DNA of 64,000 bases from contig NZ_CP133262.1 of the NCBI RefSeq assembly GCF_030915405.1, positions 1,488,001-1,552,000 on the forward strand, in the 5' to 3' direction. Positions 44,574 through 52,689 of the stretch are shown in pieces. Numbering within the stretch: the stretch's first letter is position 1; every line of letters begins with the position of its first letter. Made by a program: the position numbers and the translations under genes. This stretch comes from Neobacillus nitrireducens. Lineage in GTDB: Bacteria > Bacillota > Bacilli > Bacillales > Cytobacillaceae. The notes below the pieces were generated by a model, which saw only the letters and a program-made list of their open reading frames with translations, made no database searches and was not told where the DNA came from.

Positions 44574-45995
44574 TTAAACCTCTAGTTTCTTTGAATCAGT
44601 TACGTATGCAACCGCATGATCACCGGTACGACGGCCAAACACAAGACCCCTTAGCACAGATGTCCCTCCTGGATATTTGCCGTAATAAAGACCAGCTGTT
44701 TCACCGACTGCATATAAACCTGGAATTGGATCATGATCTTGAGATAAGACGCGCCCATCCGTGTCGGTAGCTAAACCGCCATTGGTAAAAACATTAGAGC
44801 AGATAATTGGATAGGCGATAAATGGTGCCTTATCAATTGGGATTGCCCAATTAGACTTTGGCGGCAAAATTCCAAGCGTCTGTTTACCGTCTTTTTTATC
44901 CCAAAGAAATTCACCTGGTTGAACAGCTGCGTTAAAGGATTCAACTGTAGCCGTTAATTGACTGACTGGCACGCCAATCTTATCCGCCAACTCTTCAATC
45001 GTATCAGCAACAATGGCTGGTTTATCGGTTTCCACTGCCCGTTCATAGTTTGGAATATCATACATTTTTTGATCGCCAATCATATAGGCAATGTGACCAG
45101 GAAGGTCATGGAATATCGTTCGTGCCACTTCTTCATATTGCTCATCGACTGTTGTTTTTCCCTCATCAACGAAACGGTTTCCATTCTGATCGACTAGGAT
45201 AAAGTAAGGATATGTCATAACAGCAGCTTCTTCGCGCTTGCTTCTCGGGTCCACCGGTTCGGCATGAAAAGAGTCGAACTGACCAGCCGTTTTTGCCCCT
45301 AGCTCCATGGCCATCCGAATTCCTTCACCTTTGTTAAACAAACCACCTTCAGCTACTGTTCGGACCTTATGAGCATCTCTGCCAACATATTGGGCCATCA
45401 TCTCCTGATTTCCCTGGAATCCACCTGACGCTAACACGACTGCTCCTACTTTTAATTGAAGAGATGTACCGCCCTTCACGCGAACCATCAGTCCATTGAC
45501 GGCACCCTCGTCATCAAGAAGTAATTTCCAAGCAGTTGCCTCGTATATAATCTCTACGCCAAGTCCTCCGGCACGGCGGGATAGGGTGTCAACGATGGCA
45601 CGACCGCCGCCTACTGGAAGCAAACGAGGTCTTGATGCAGTTAAAAACATCGTTGGCAAGTAGTCAAAATCAACCCCTTTTTCCTGCACCCAGCGAAGTG
45701 TGCTGCCTGCATCCTTGGCGAGAGTTTCTATGTACTCCCGATCGGAATAATTATCTGAAAAAGCCATCATATCTTCCACAAAATTATCGGCTACTTCATC
45801 GAGATTTTTCATTCGCATATAGGAGGCTGTCCAACGGGAATTTCCACCTCTATGGTCATAATCAGCTCTTTCTAGAATCGCTATTTTAAGATTCTTATTT
45901 TCCTTTTTAGCCGTTTCAGCAGCCGACAATGCGGCTGAGGTCCCAGCCACTCCACATCCTATGACGACGATGTCATAATCTACTTCTCTCCCCAC
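44574..45995 (-). CDS. FAD-dependent dehydrogenase, tricarballylate/fumarate reductase family (2)
   Basis: The 473-residue flavoprotein has VVIGCGVAGTSAALSAAE at the N-terminus, the RGGNSRWTASYMR region near residue 50, and TAGLYYGKYPGGTSVLRGLVFGR at the C-terminus. This looks nearest to TcuA (tricarballylate dehydrogenase) and ketosteroid dehydrogenase-like members of FAD_binding_2. GTG at 45995 follows AAAGGAGGAC. It is in one operon with an isocitrate-lyase-family gene 45 bp upstream. Substrate unknown; electrons probably go to EtfAB. Confidence 0.85.
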   Translation of the reverse strand: MGREVDYDIVVIGCGVAGTSAALSAAETAKKENKNLKIAILERADYDHRGGNSRWTASYMRMKNLDEVADNFVEDMMAFSDNYSDREYIETLAKDAGSTLRWVQEKGVDFDYLPTMFLTASRPRLLPVGGGRAIVDTLSRRAGGLGVEIIYEATAWKLLLDDEGAVNGLMVRVKGGTSLQLKVGAVVLASGGFQGNQEMMAQYVGRDAHKVRTVAEGGLFNKGEGIRMAMELGAKTAGQFDSFHAEPVDPRSKREEAAVMTYPYFILVDQNGNRFVDEGKTTVDEQYEEVARTIFHDLPGHIAYMIGDQKMYDIPNYERAVETDKPAIVADTIEELADKIGVPVSQLTATVESFNAAVQPGEFLWDKKDGKQTLGILPPKSNWAIPIDKAPFIAYPIICSNVFTNGGLATDTDGRVLSQDHDPIPGLYAVGETAGLYYGKYPGGTSVLRGLVFGRRTGDHAVAYVTDSKKLEV

Positions 45996-46040
45996 AACTA
46001 AGTCCTCCTTTTAATTTCCTAATTTATTAAAAAAGTAAAT

Positions 46041-46928
46041 TTACTTTTTTATTAATGGCTGATTCTCTGCATACTTGTTTTCCCACTCTTTAATCTGATG
46101 GAGTTTAAAGAGTGATTGCCGCTCTTCCCACGTACAAATTAACTCGTGAATATTTTCGTGTGACCCTTCGGCTTTTAATATTCTTAACGACTCTGTGATT
46201 CCTTTGATTGCCGAGCGAAGGACAGTATTTGCACAAAGCATGATTTTAAAACCAATCTCTTCGGCCTCTCTTAACGAAATAAGCGGGGTTTTACCGCCTT
46301 CTACTAGGTTTATAACTTGTGGTATCCCTTTTAACGAGCTGGTAAGTTGTTTCAATTGTTCTATTGTGGTTGGCGCTTCAACAAAGATAATGTCGGCCCC
46401 AGCTTCTGCGTAAGCATTTGCCCTGTCCAATGCATCTTCCATGCCATTTACGGCTAATGCATCCGTACGGGCGATGATGGCGAGATTTTCATCTCTCCTT
46501 GTGTCAACGGAAGCCTTGATTTTACCAATCATTTCTTCTTTGGAAATAACATCCTTCCCATTGAAGTGACCGCATTTCTTAGGTGAAACCTGGTCTTCCA
46601 TTTGAATAGCAGCTACACCTGCTCTTTCAAATTCTCGAACGGTACGGATTACATTAATCGCATTACCAAAGCCTGTATCGGCATCCACAACTATCGGAAT
46701 TGTCGTCACATCCGCCATCCTTGCGACAATATCAACCACTTCTTTTAAGGAAGTTAGCCCAACATCAGCCCACCCTAATTGAGCATTGGATATTCCGGCA
46801 CCAGTGGCGTATATCGCTTGAAAACCGATTTCTTCTATTAATCTTGCAGACATGGCATCGTAAGCACCGGGCAAGAGAAATGTACTGGGTTGGTGTATTA
46901 GTTTTTGGAACACTTGAGTTTTATTCAC
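46041..46928 (-). CDS. Isocitrate lyase / PEP mutase superfamily enzyme
   Basis: The 295-residue protein has the family active site: ADTGFGNAINVIRTVREFE near residue 82, the MEDQVSPKKCGHFNGK catalytic loop near residues 114-129, and IIARTDA near 150. It is nearest to methylisocitrate lyase and 2,3-dimethylmalate lyase, which cleave C-C bonds giving pyruvate or related acids. GTG at 46928 follows AAAGGGGGG. In this cluster, with no classical hydroxy-oxovalerate aldolase, it is the best candidate for a late C-C lyase; the real substrate is unknown. Confidence 0.88.
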   Translation of the reverse strand: MNKTQVFQKLIHQPSTFLLPGAYDAMSARLIEEIGFQAIYATGAGISNAQLGWADVGLTSLKEVVDIVARMADVTTIPIVVDADTGFGNAINVIRTVREFERAGVAAIQMEDQVSPKKCGHFNGKDVISKEEMIGKIKASVDTRRDENLAIIARTDALAVNGMEDALDRANAYAEAGADIIFVEAPTTIEQLKQLTSSLKGIPQVINLVEGGKTPLISLREAEEIGFKIMLCANTVLRSAIKGITESLRILKAEGSHENIHELICTWEERQSLFKLHQIKEWENKYAENQPLIKK

Positions 46929-46975
46929 TTTTTATAGCCCCCCTTTTTTAAAATTATCTTTATTCAAACTTCTTG

Positions 46976-47833
46976 TTATCCAATTTGGACAACCCCTTGA
47001 ATCCATCCATTCTCTTGATAAGAGTTTTTCACGTTTTCGATGATTTGTTCATGCCAAATGATCGAAAGAACATCATTATTTTTGGAGGCTAACTTTGAAA
47101 AAGATCTTACCGGAATTAATTCTTTTTCTTCTGTCACAATCATTTCTAGCACTTGCGATTGATTCACTCCTCTTACCGTTACTACATACTTTCCCGGAGC
47201 AGGCAAGGTATAATGGGGCCTGACAGTTAACGAAGTACCGTTCCATTCACATCTCACTTCATAAAGACGTCCTAAAAATACTGGCAGATCCTCAATATTT
47301 CCACTTGCCAATTTTTCACGTATGCAGGTTGAACTAATTTTCTCCCCCTGGTATTCCACTTTTTCTACCTTCGTCACTTTGAGAATCCCGCCTGAATCAC
47401 TTTTTAAGCGGTCCATATTTCCATCTCCACGAAAACCATAGGTATAATCAAAGCCGGCAACTGCATGGACGACACCAAGATCAACTAAATACTTAGCTGC
47501 AAACTTTTCTGGAGAAAGTGACGCAAATTCTCTATCGAATTCAACGATATAAAATATGTCGACCCCGAGTTCATGGAATATTTTTTCCTTATCAGAAACT
47601 GGCATCAGATAGTCAACCTGTGTCTTTCCATTGGATAAAACGGTTTTCGGATGTGGAAAGAAACTCATCACAGATAGTGAAAGATTCCTATCTTTTGCTT
47701 TCTGAAAAGCAGTTTTAATCACTTCACGGTGTCCATTATGAATACCATCAAAAAATCCTAGGGCCATGACGCTGAGACTTGCTTTTTGCTGATAGTCCGC
47801 TAGATTTTCTGGGTTCAAATAAATCGTCTCCAC
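46976..47833 (-). CDS. Stand-alone FAD synthetase (FMN adenylyltransferase), RibF-like
   Basis: The 285-residue protein has the RibF N-terminal adenylyltransferase: LGFFDGIHNGHREVIKTA near residue 26 (HxGH-type motif), FDYTYGFRGDGN near 128 and ISSTCIREKLASGNIEDL near 167. The C-terminal ~100 residues do not keep the riboflavin kinase signature (no GxPTAN), so only FMN to FAD conversion is expected. GTG at 47833 follows AGGGAGGG. It is a paralogue of the housekeeping gene, within an operon of several flavoproteins, and probably supplies their FAD. Confidence 0.88.
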   Translation of the reverse strand: METIYLNPENLADYQQKASLSVMALGFFDGIHNGHREVIKTAFQKAKDRNLSLSVMSFFPHPKTVLSNGKTQVDYLMPVSDKEKIFHELGVDIFYIVEFDREFASLSPEKFAAKYLVDLGVVHAVAGFDYTYGFRGDGNMDRLKSDSGGILKVTKVEKVEYQGEKISSTCIREKLASGNIEDLPVFLGRLYEVRCEWNGTSLTVRPHYTLPAPGKYVVTVRGVNQSQVLEMIVTEEKELIPVRSFSKLASKNNDVLSIIWHEQIIENVKNSYQENGWIQGVVQIG

Positions 47834-47854
47834 GCAGTTCCCTCCCTTACCAAA

Positions 47855-49027
47855 TTACCCATTAATCGAAACATCAAAGCCAAATTGTGACTTTCCAAAC
47901 GATTCAACCGAGTCTTCATAAAGATTGGATCGATGGGTGCATACTGCCAAAAGATCGCGTACGAATATTTCAATTGGATCTCCTTTAAACATGGAAAATC
48001 CGCCAAGTGTCAATAAAACTTTTACCGCAATATCTGTTACGTTCTTTGTAATTTTTGCCCGTATCGCAGCGAATTCACCACGCTTATCTTCTTTTCCCAT
48101 TTCATAGTTTTCCAATAAAGAAATATATTTGTCTAGTAGACCTTCTGATTCATAATATTTTATTGTTAATTCAGCCAATACTCCCTGATGACGGGAATCT
48201 TTAGCGGAGTTTCCTCCCATACGGACCCGCTTTTCCGTTCGGTTCTTAAATTCCTCCAATAGGCGCTCAGCCCCACCCAATGCAACCATTGGGAAACCGA
48301 CACAAAAGGAGGAGAAGAACGGAACATCATACAGAGGATAGTCCTTATCATAACCCTGTGGCGGTCGGCCTGTACGATCGGCAATCGTAAGCCGAATTAG
48401 ATGGTGCTTTGGAACATAGACATTATCTACAATTACCTGGTTGCTTCCCGTCCCTCTTAGTCCTAACGTATCCCAATTTTCAACTATTTCTACATCAGCT
48501 ATCGGTATATTTAGCATGCATAGTTCAGTCTCTTCACTATCATCCAGTTTCATTTTTACTGCAAGAGCCACCCAGTCACTATAAAGAATACCGCTTACAA
48601 AACTATATTTACCTGTAATTCGAAAACCGTCCCCATCTTTTTCCACTTTCCCAATAGGAGCAAAGATATCGGCAATTAATCCTCCTTGATTCACCACTTC
48701 TTCTGCTGCCTCTTTGGTCATAAATGCTACCAAACTATTATGAATGGAATATAGAAAGGTTAACCAAGCTGCAGAAGTATTATATTTTCCAACTGTTCGA
48801 ATAATTTGGGAATACTCTCTTAAATCTACTTGTGGCTCACCATATTTTTTTGGCAGTAACAACTTAGATAATCGAGCCTCTTTTATTGCATCAATGACAT
48901 TTTTTGAAACTGTTTTGTTTTGATCTGCTTCTAGTGCTTCCAATTCCGCAATTTCCCCAACCTTTTCTGCCCCTTTTAATAATTGGTTTAAATCGGCCTT
49001 GTTTTCATCCACTACTTTACTTACCAT
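47855..49027 (-). CDS. Acyl-CoA-dehydrogenase-type flavin monooxygenase (1), HsaA-like
   Basis: ATG at 49027 lies eight bases after AAAAGGGG and gives 390 residues. The protein has the acyl-CoA dehydrogenase fold: KKYGEPQVDLREYSQIIR near residue 60, TGKYSFVSGILYSDWVA near 140, NWDTLGLRGTGSNQ near 187, and the C-terminal helical bundle. It lacks the catalytic Glu region of true dehydrogenases, and resembles oxygenase parts of two-component systems (HsaA, DszC). It would hydroxylate a ring using reduced flavin from the reductase at 56500. It is 48 bp from the next flavoprotein gene. Confidence 0.82.
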   Translation of the reverse strand: MVSKVVDENKADLNQLLKGAEKVGEIAELEALEADQNKTVSKNVIDAIKEARLSKLLLPKKYGEPQVDLREYSQIIRTVGKYNTSAAWLTFLYSIHNSLVAFMTKEAAEEVVNQGGLIADIFAPIGKVEKDGDGFRITGKYSFVSGILYSDWVALAVKMKLDDSEETELCMLNIPIADVEIVENWDTLGLRGTGSNQVIVDNVYVPKHHLIRLTIADRTGRPPQGYDKDYPLYDVPFFSSFCVGFPMVALGGAERLLEEFKNRTEKRVRMGGNSAKDSRHQGVLAELTIKYYESEGLLDKYISLLENYEMGKEDKRGEFAAIRAKITKNVTDIAVKVLLTLGGFSMFKGDPIEIFVRDLLAVCTHRSNLYEDSVESFGKSQFGFDVSING

Positions 49028-49073
49028 ATTTTGCACCCCTTTTTCATTTTATTGATCACCCTTCCTTAAACCT

Positions 49074-50579
49074 TCAAAACATTTCCTCTTTTTCTTTTAT
49101 TTGAGAAATAAAACGCGAGGCACTTTCTCCAGCAATTTTCCCAAAAACTGATCCTGCCATTAAACCAGCACCACCAGGGTAGTTAAAATAGAATAGGCCG
49201 CCTACCAGCTCTCCAGCAGCATACAGGCCTGGAATCGATTGGGACATTACATCTTGAACTTCGGTACTCGTATTTATTTTTAAGCCGCCAAACGTAAAGG
49301 TAATTCCGCATGTGACGGCATATGCCTCAAATGGACCTTCATCCAAGGTATTGGCCCAATTGGATTTCCGCACCGCTAACCCATCTGTACAACGGCCATC
49401 CTTAATATTTGGGTTGAATGGTTTATCTTTACAGACAGCCTCATTGTATTCCGCAATCGTTTTTAAAAAGCCTTCCTTATCCACTCCGTCAAGCTTTTCA
49501 GCCAATTCTTCCAATGTATTAGCCTTGACTTTTGTAACCTTTCTTCCCCGATATTCTTCACGTAAAAGCCCTGCTACTTTCGCATCGTATACCTGCCAAG
49601 CAAACTGCCCCGGCTGCTCAAGAATCATTTTTCCATATTTCGCATAGGTATAGTTTCGAAAGTCAGCTCCCTCATCAACAAAACGGTTTCCTTCTGCGTT
49701 AACAATGATGCCAAACGGATAGCTGAGTTTTTGGAACCCTTCTGTAAATTCAGGTAAATAACGATCTCCTCCAACCGAATGACAACCTGACCAGTTTCCA
49801 GCGGCAAGAGCTCCAATATTTAACGCCATTTGAATGCCCTCGCCGGTATTAAAACGGCTTCCTCTTGCTTTAGCTAAATCCCAATTGGGACCTAAGTATC
49901 GAGTTCTCATTTCCGGGTTGGCATGAAACCCTCCCGATGCTAAGATAACCGCTTTCGCATGGACTTCTGTTGTTTTTCCATTATGCTTAAAAACGACTCC
50001 ATGAACTCCATCATCATCGTGGATGAGTTCGGTCGCCATCGCATTAAATAAAACTTGAACACCTAAACTCTCTGCTTCAGCATGGAGAGCTCCAACTAAA
50101 CCCGGACCACCACCGACGGATTCAACAATCATACCGCCCCAAAATTTAAAAATACCATCCACTTTAAATGCTTGGCGGCCGTATATAGGCACCCACCTGA
50201 CTTTATGGGAATTCATCCATTTCATTGTTTCAAAGCTTTTACTTGTTAAGAGGGAGGCAAGCTCTGGGTCGGTACGGTATTCCGTGATCCGGCACATATC
50301 TTCAAAAAATTCCTCCTCCGGATAAGAGCCAAAATCTGTCATGGCTAGATCTTCCTCGGTCAGGTCCGGCATAATTTGTTTTAACTCTTCAACATCCTTG
50401 TAGGCAAAACGAATCGAGCCATGGGTGTAGGTGCTATTCCCCCCTTTTTCAGCCTCCGGAGCTTTTTCAAGCACGATGACATTGGCACCATTTTCCCGTG
50501 CAGCGATAGCAGCACACATTGCTGCATTTCCTGCCCCAATTACAACAATATCAGTTTCATAGATTTTCTTTTCCGTCAC
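49074..50579 (-). CDS. FAD-dependent dehydrogenase, tricarballylate/ketosteroid dehydrogenase type (3)
   Basis: GTG at 50579 follows GCGAGGG at 8 bases, giving 501 residues; the ATG at 50618 upstream lies inside a terminator hairpin. The protein has DIVVIGAGNAAMCAAIAARE, GGNSTYTHGSIRFAY near residue 50, and GELVGGLFYFNYPGGAGLM at the C-terminus. It belongs with TcuA and 3-ketosteroid dehydrogenase-like flavoproteins. It is longer than the two paralogues in the cluster. The reaction is likely ring or alpha,beta dehydrogenation, with EtfAB as acceptor. Confidence 0.85.
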   Translation of the reverse strand: MTEKKIYETDIVVIGAGNAAMCAAIAARENGANVIVLEKAPEAEKGGNSTYTHGSIRFAYKDVEELKQIMPDLTEEDLAMTDFGSYPEEEFFEDMCRITEYRTDPELASLLTSKSFETMKWMNSHKVRWVPIYGRQAFKVDGIFKFWGGMIVESVGGGPGLVGALHAEAESLGVQVLFNAMATELIHDDDGVHGVVFKHNGKTTEVHAKAVILASGGFHANPEMRTRYLGPNWDLAKARGSRFNTGEGIQMALNIGALAAGNWSGCHSVGGDRYLPEFTEGFQKLSYPFGIIVNAEGNRFVDEGADFRNYTYAKYGKMILEQPGQFAWQVYDAKVAGLLREEYRGRKVTKVKANTLEELAEKLDGVDKEGFLKTIAEYNEAVCKDKPFNPNIKDGRCTDGLAVRKSNWANTLDEGPFEAYAVTCGITFTFGGLKINTSTEVQDVMSQSIPGLYAAGELVGGLFYFNYPGGAGLMAGSVFGKIAGESASRFISQIKEKEEMF

Positions 50580-50598
50580 AAGATTGACCCTCGCTTTC

Positions 50599-50631
50599 AA
50601 AAAAACTGACTCAAGCAATTTCCTGAGTCAG
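50599..50631 (-). terminator. Terminator after the first extradiol dioxygenase gene
   Basis: On the minus strand CTGACTCA pairs with TGAGTCAG and is followed by seven T residues. It ends just 20 bp before the GTG start of the flavoprotein gene, so that gene either depends on readthrough or on an unseen promoter; the position also suits attenuation. Confidence 0.85.
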
Positions 50632-50639
50632 CCTATACA

Positions 50640-51593
50640 TCACGCTTCGATCGTTGGTTTATTTAATGCCTTATCGCTTACGGTTTCTCCCCAATAGGTG
50701 TTTGCAATCGAGTGATCTTCCTCTGTCCACTCGACCGGTTCCCAGTCTGGTTCAAAAATTAAATAGGATCCGCTAAATAACTCTACTCGGCAGCCGCTGC
50801 CTGGGTCACATACATAGAGATAAAACGCTTGAGATACTCCGTGTTTGCCAGGGCCAATGAATTTAATGCCTTCTTCAGCTAGAATATCAGCAGCCCTTAG
50901 GATATCTTGGGCATTATCGTGCCAATAGGAAATGTGATGTAGTTGGTTTGGTGTTTCTGCCTGCGGTCTTGAAATAACTGCAATATCGTGAACTAAAGGA
51001 GTAACACTCATCCAGCCTGCAACAGTTGTTTTTTCATCATATCTCACATATTCACGAAGCTTAAATCCTAATTGGCTGCCTAAGTAATCGAGAATTTCAG
51101 CGACATCCATGGAAGTAGCAATATTTACATGGTCAAATCGCCTTGGCGAGCAGCCGCGCGCCCACGCTTTGTACGTTTGATTTTTTAAGACAGAACGTCT
51201 TTTTTCATCTGCTTTAGGCTTTTCTACATCATAGTAAATTTCAAAAGAGTGCTGGCTTGGCAGTTTAAAGCGTATCGCTCGTCCTTGACCAGCTTCTTCA
51301 CCCGCTTCAATCCAGTTGACCTCTGTTCCGGCTTTTTCCAGCAACTGGGCAAATCCTTCCACATCTTCCGGCCGTTTCGTCCTCCATCCAATATGATCAA
51401 CGTACCCTTTCTCTCCTGCTGTTAAAGAAAGGGAATGATGTTCAAAGTCACCCCATGCACGTAAGTAATAGGTTCCGTCTTTTTCTTCAGTTACTTCCAA
51501 TCCAATGACATCCCTGAAAAACCATAATGATTTTTCCAAATCCGGTGTGACGAGTGCCACATGTCCTAACTTTGCAATCTCTGGTAAAGTCAT
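50640..51593 (-). CDS. Extradiol ring-cleavage dioxygenase (1)
   Basis: The 317-residue protein has two vicinal-oxygen-chelate domains, residues ~5-125 and ~150-300. Likely iron ligands in the second domain are His in RRFDHVNIAT (~155), His in QLHHISYWHDN (~222) and Glu in CRVELFSGSYL (~270), the type I extradiol pattern of catechol 2,3-dioxygenase. It would open a catechol-like ring at the meta position. It is about 70 percent identical by eye to the paralogue at 57043. ATG at 51593 follows GCGGAGGT. The hydrolase gene lies 27 bp upstream. Confidence 0.92.
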   Translation of the reverse strand: MTLPEIAKLGHVALVTPDLEKSLWFFRDVIGLEVTEEKDGTYYLRAWGDFEHHSLSLTAGEKGYVDHIGWRTKRPEDVEGFAQLLEKAGTEVNWIEAGEEAGQGRAIRFKLPSQHSFEIYYDVEKPKADEKRRSVLKNQTYKAWARGCSPRRFDHVNIATSMDVAEILDYLGSQLGFKLREYVRYDEKTTVAGWMSVTPLVHDIAVISRPQAETPNQLHHISYWHDNAQDILRAADILAEEGIKFIGPGKHGVSQAFYLYVCDPGSGCRVELFSGSYLIFEPDWEPVEWTEEDHSIANTYWGETVSDKALNKPTIEA

Positions 51594-51620
51594 CTTTATA
51601 CCTCCGCATCCTAGTATTTT

Positions 51621-52460
51621 TTAGATAGTACTTGAGAAATAGTTTTGGATTAAGTTATTAAAGCTTTCTTGGTTCTCAATTTGCGTCCAGTGACCACACT
51701 TTCCGTATACATGCAATTGAACATTCTGGAGATGCGAAAGTAGGTAATAGCTAGATTCAACCGAGCAAACCATGTCATCACGTCCATGAACAAGTAAGAT
51801 TGGGTTTTGGATTCGTTTAAGTGCTGTTACTGGCACAGGAACAGCTGCTGTCGCAAAGATAGATTCGTTGGAAAGATGGATTTCTGGACGCATCGCTGTT
51901 TCATATCGTGTAGCAGCGAGCGAATTTATTTCTGGAGCAAGTTTTTCCACATCATACACGAACCAGCCCATTATTTGACGCATTTTCTTTTCGGATGGAT
52001 TATCGTAGAATCCCTTAGCACGTGCTAGTTCAGGACTTAACTTTGTATTCGGTGTCCCTCCAGGTCCCATTAAGACAACTCGGCCAAAACGTTCTGGATA
52101 TTCTAGTAATAGTTCCAATGCAATGGAACAGCCCAATGAATTCCCAACCACGTGAGCCTTTTGTATCCCGTAACGATCCAGTAATTCAATCAGCTGATTT
52201 ACCCAAAGGTCCATCCATCCCTGTCTGTTCTTTGGAAGTGCCTCAGGATGTCCACTTTGTCCAAAGCCAAGCAGATCTGGAGCAATACAGTCATATGTTT
52301 CACCGCAAGCATTTAATGCGTACCGCCAGTTCGCCCATGCGAAAACACCTGGTCCAGAGCCATGTAAGAATAATATAGTTTCAGAATTGCCCTCACCCGA
52401 ACGATTTACAAACGTTTCAAACTTATCAGTTTTAACTAGTTGTTGAGTAATGTTTGCCAA
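51621..52460 (-). CDS. Alpha/beta hydrolase, meta-cleavage C-C hydrolase type (1)
   Basis: The 279-residue hydrolase has the MhpC/BphD layout: oxyanion HGSGPGVFAWANWRYAL near residue 33, nucleophile elbow GNSLGCS near 106, the aspartate in VHGRDDMVC and the histidine in GKCGHWTQIE. It would cleave the ring-opened product into a short dienoate and an acid. TTG at 52460 follows AGAAGGAGGAG. It begins an operon with the dioxygenase. The paralogue at 60100 shares the same motifs. Confidence 0.88.
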   Translation of the reverse strand: MANITQQLVKTDKFETFVNRSGEGNSETILFLHGSGPGVFAWANWRYALNACGETYDCIAPDLLGFGQSGHPEALPKNRQGWMDLWVNQLIELLDRYGIQKAHVVGNSLGCSIALELLLEYPERFGRVVLMGPGGTPNTKLSPELARAKGFYDNPSEKKMRQIMGWFVYDVEKLAPEINSLAATRYETAMRPEIHLSNESIFATAAVPVPVTALKRIQNPILLVHGRDDMVCSVESSYYLLSHLQNVQLHVYGKCGHWTQIENQESFNNLIQNYFSSTI

Positions 52461-52656
52461 TTTGAAATTCTCCTCCTTCTGTAAATAAAAAATTCATAGG
52501 AACATCCAAAGTAATGTAACCCTTTTCATTTCTACATATTTTAACCTTACCTAAATTTTAGAAAATTCAGCATTTAAATTCTAGAGAAAAAATCATCTGA
52601 CTTCCTACCACTTTTAGATAGTTTTTATTGGTTTTTAAATGATGAATACAATAAAT

Positions 52657-52683
52657 AAGAGCAATCCATTTAGGACTGCTCTT
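52657..52683 (-). terminator. Terminator after the XylR/PucR-type regulator
   Basis: AAGAGCAATCC pairs with GGACTGCTCTT with a short loop. It separates the regulator gene from the hydrolase/dioxygenase operon downstream. Confidence 0.7.
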
Positions 52684-52689
52684 AATTGT

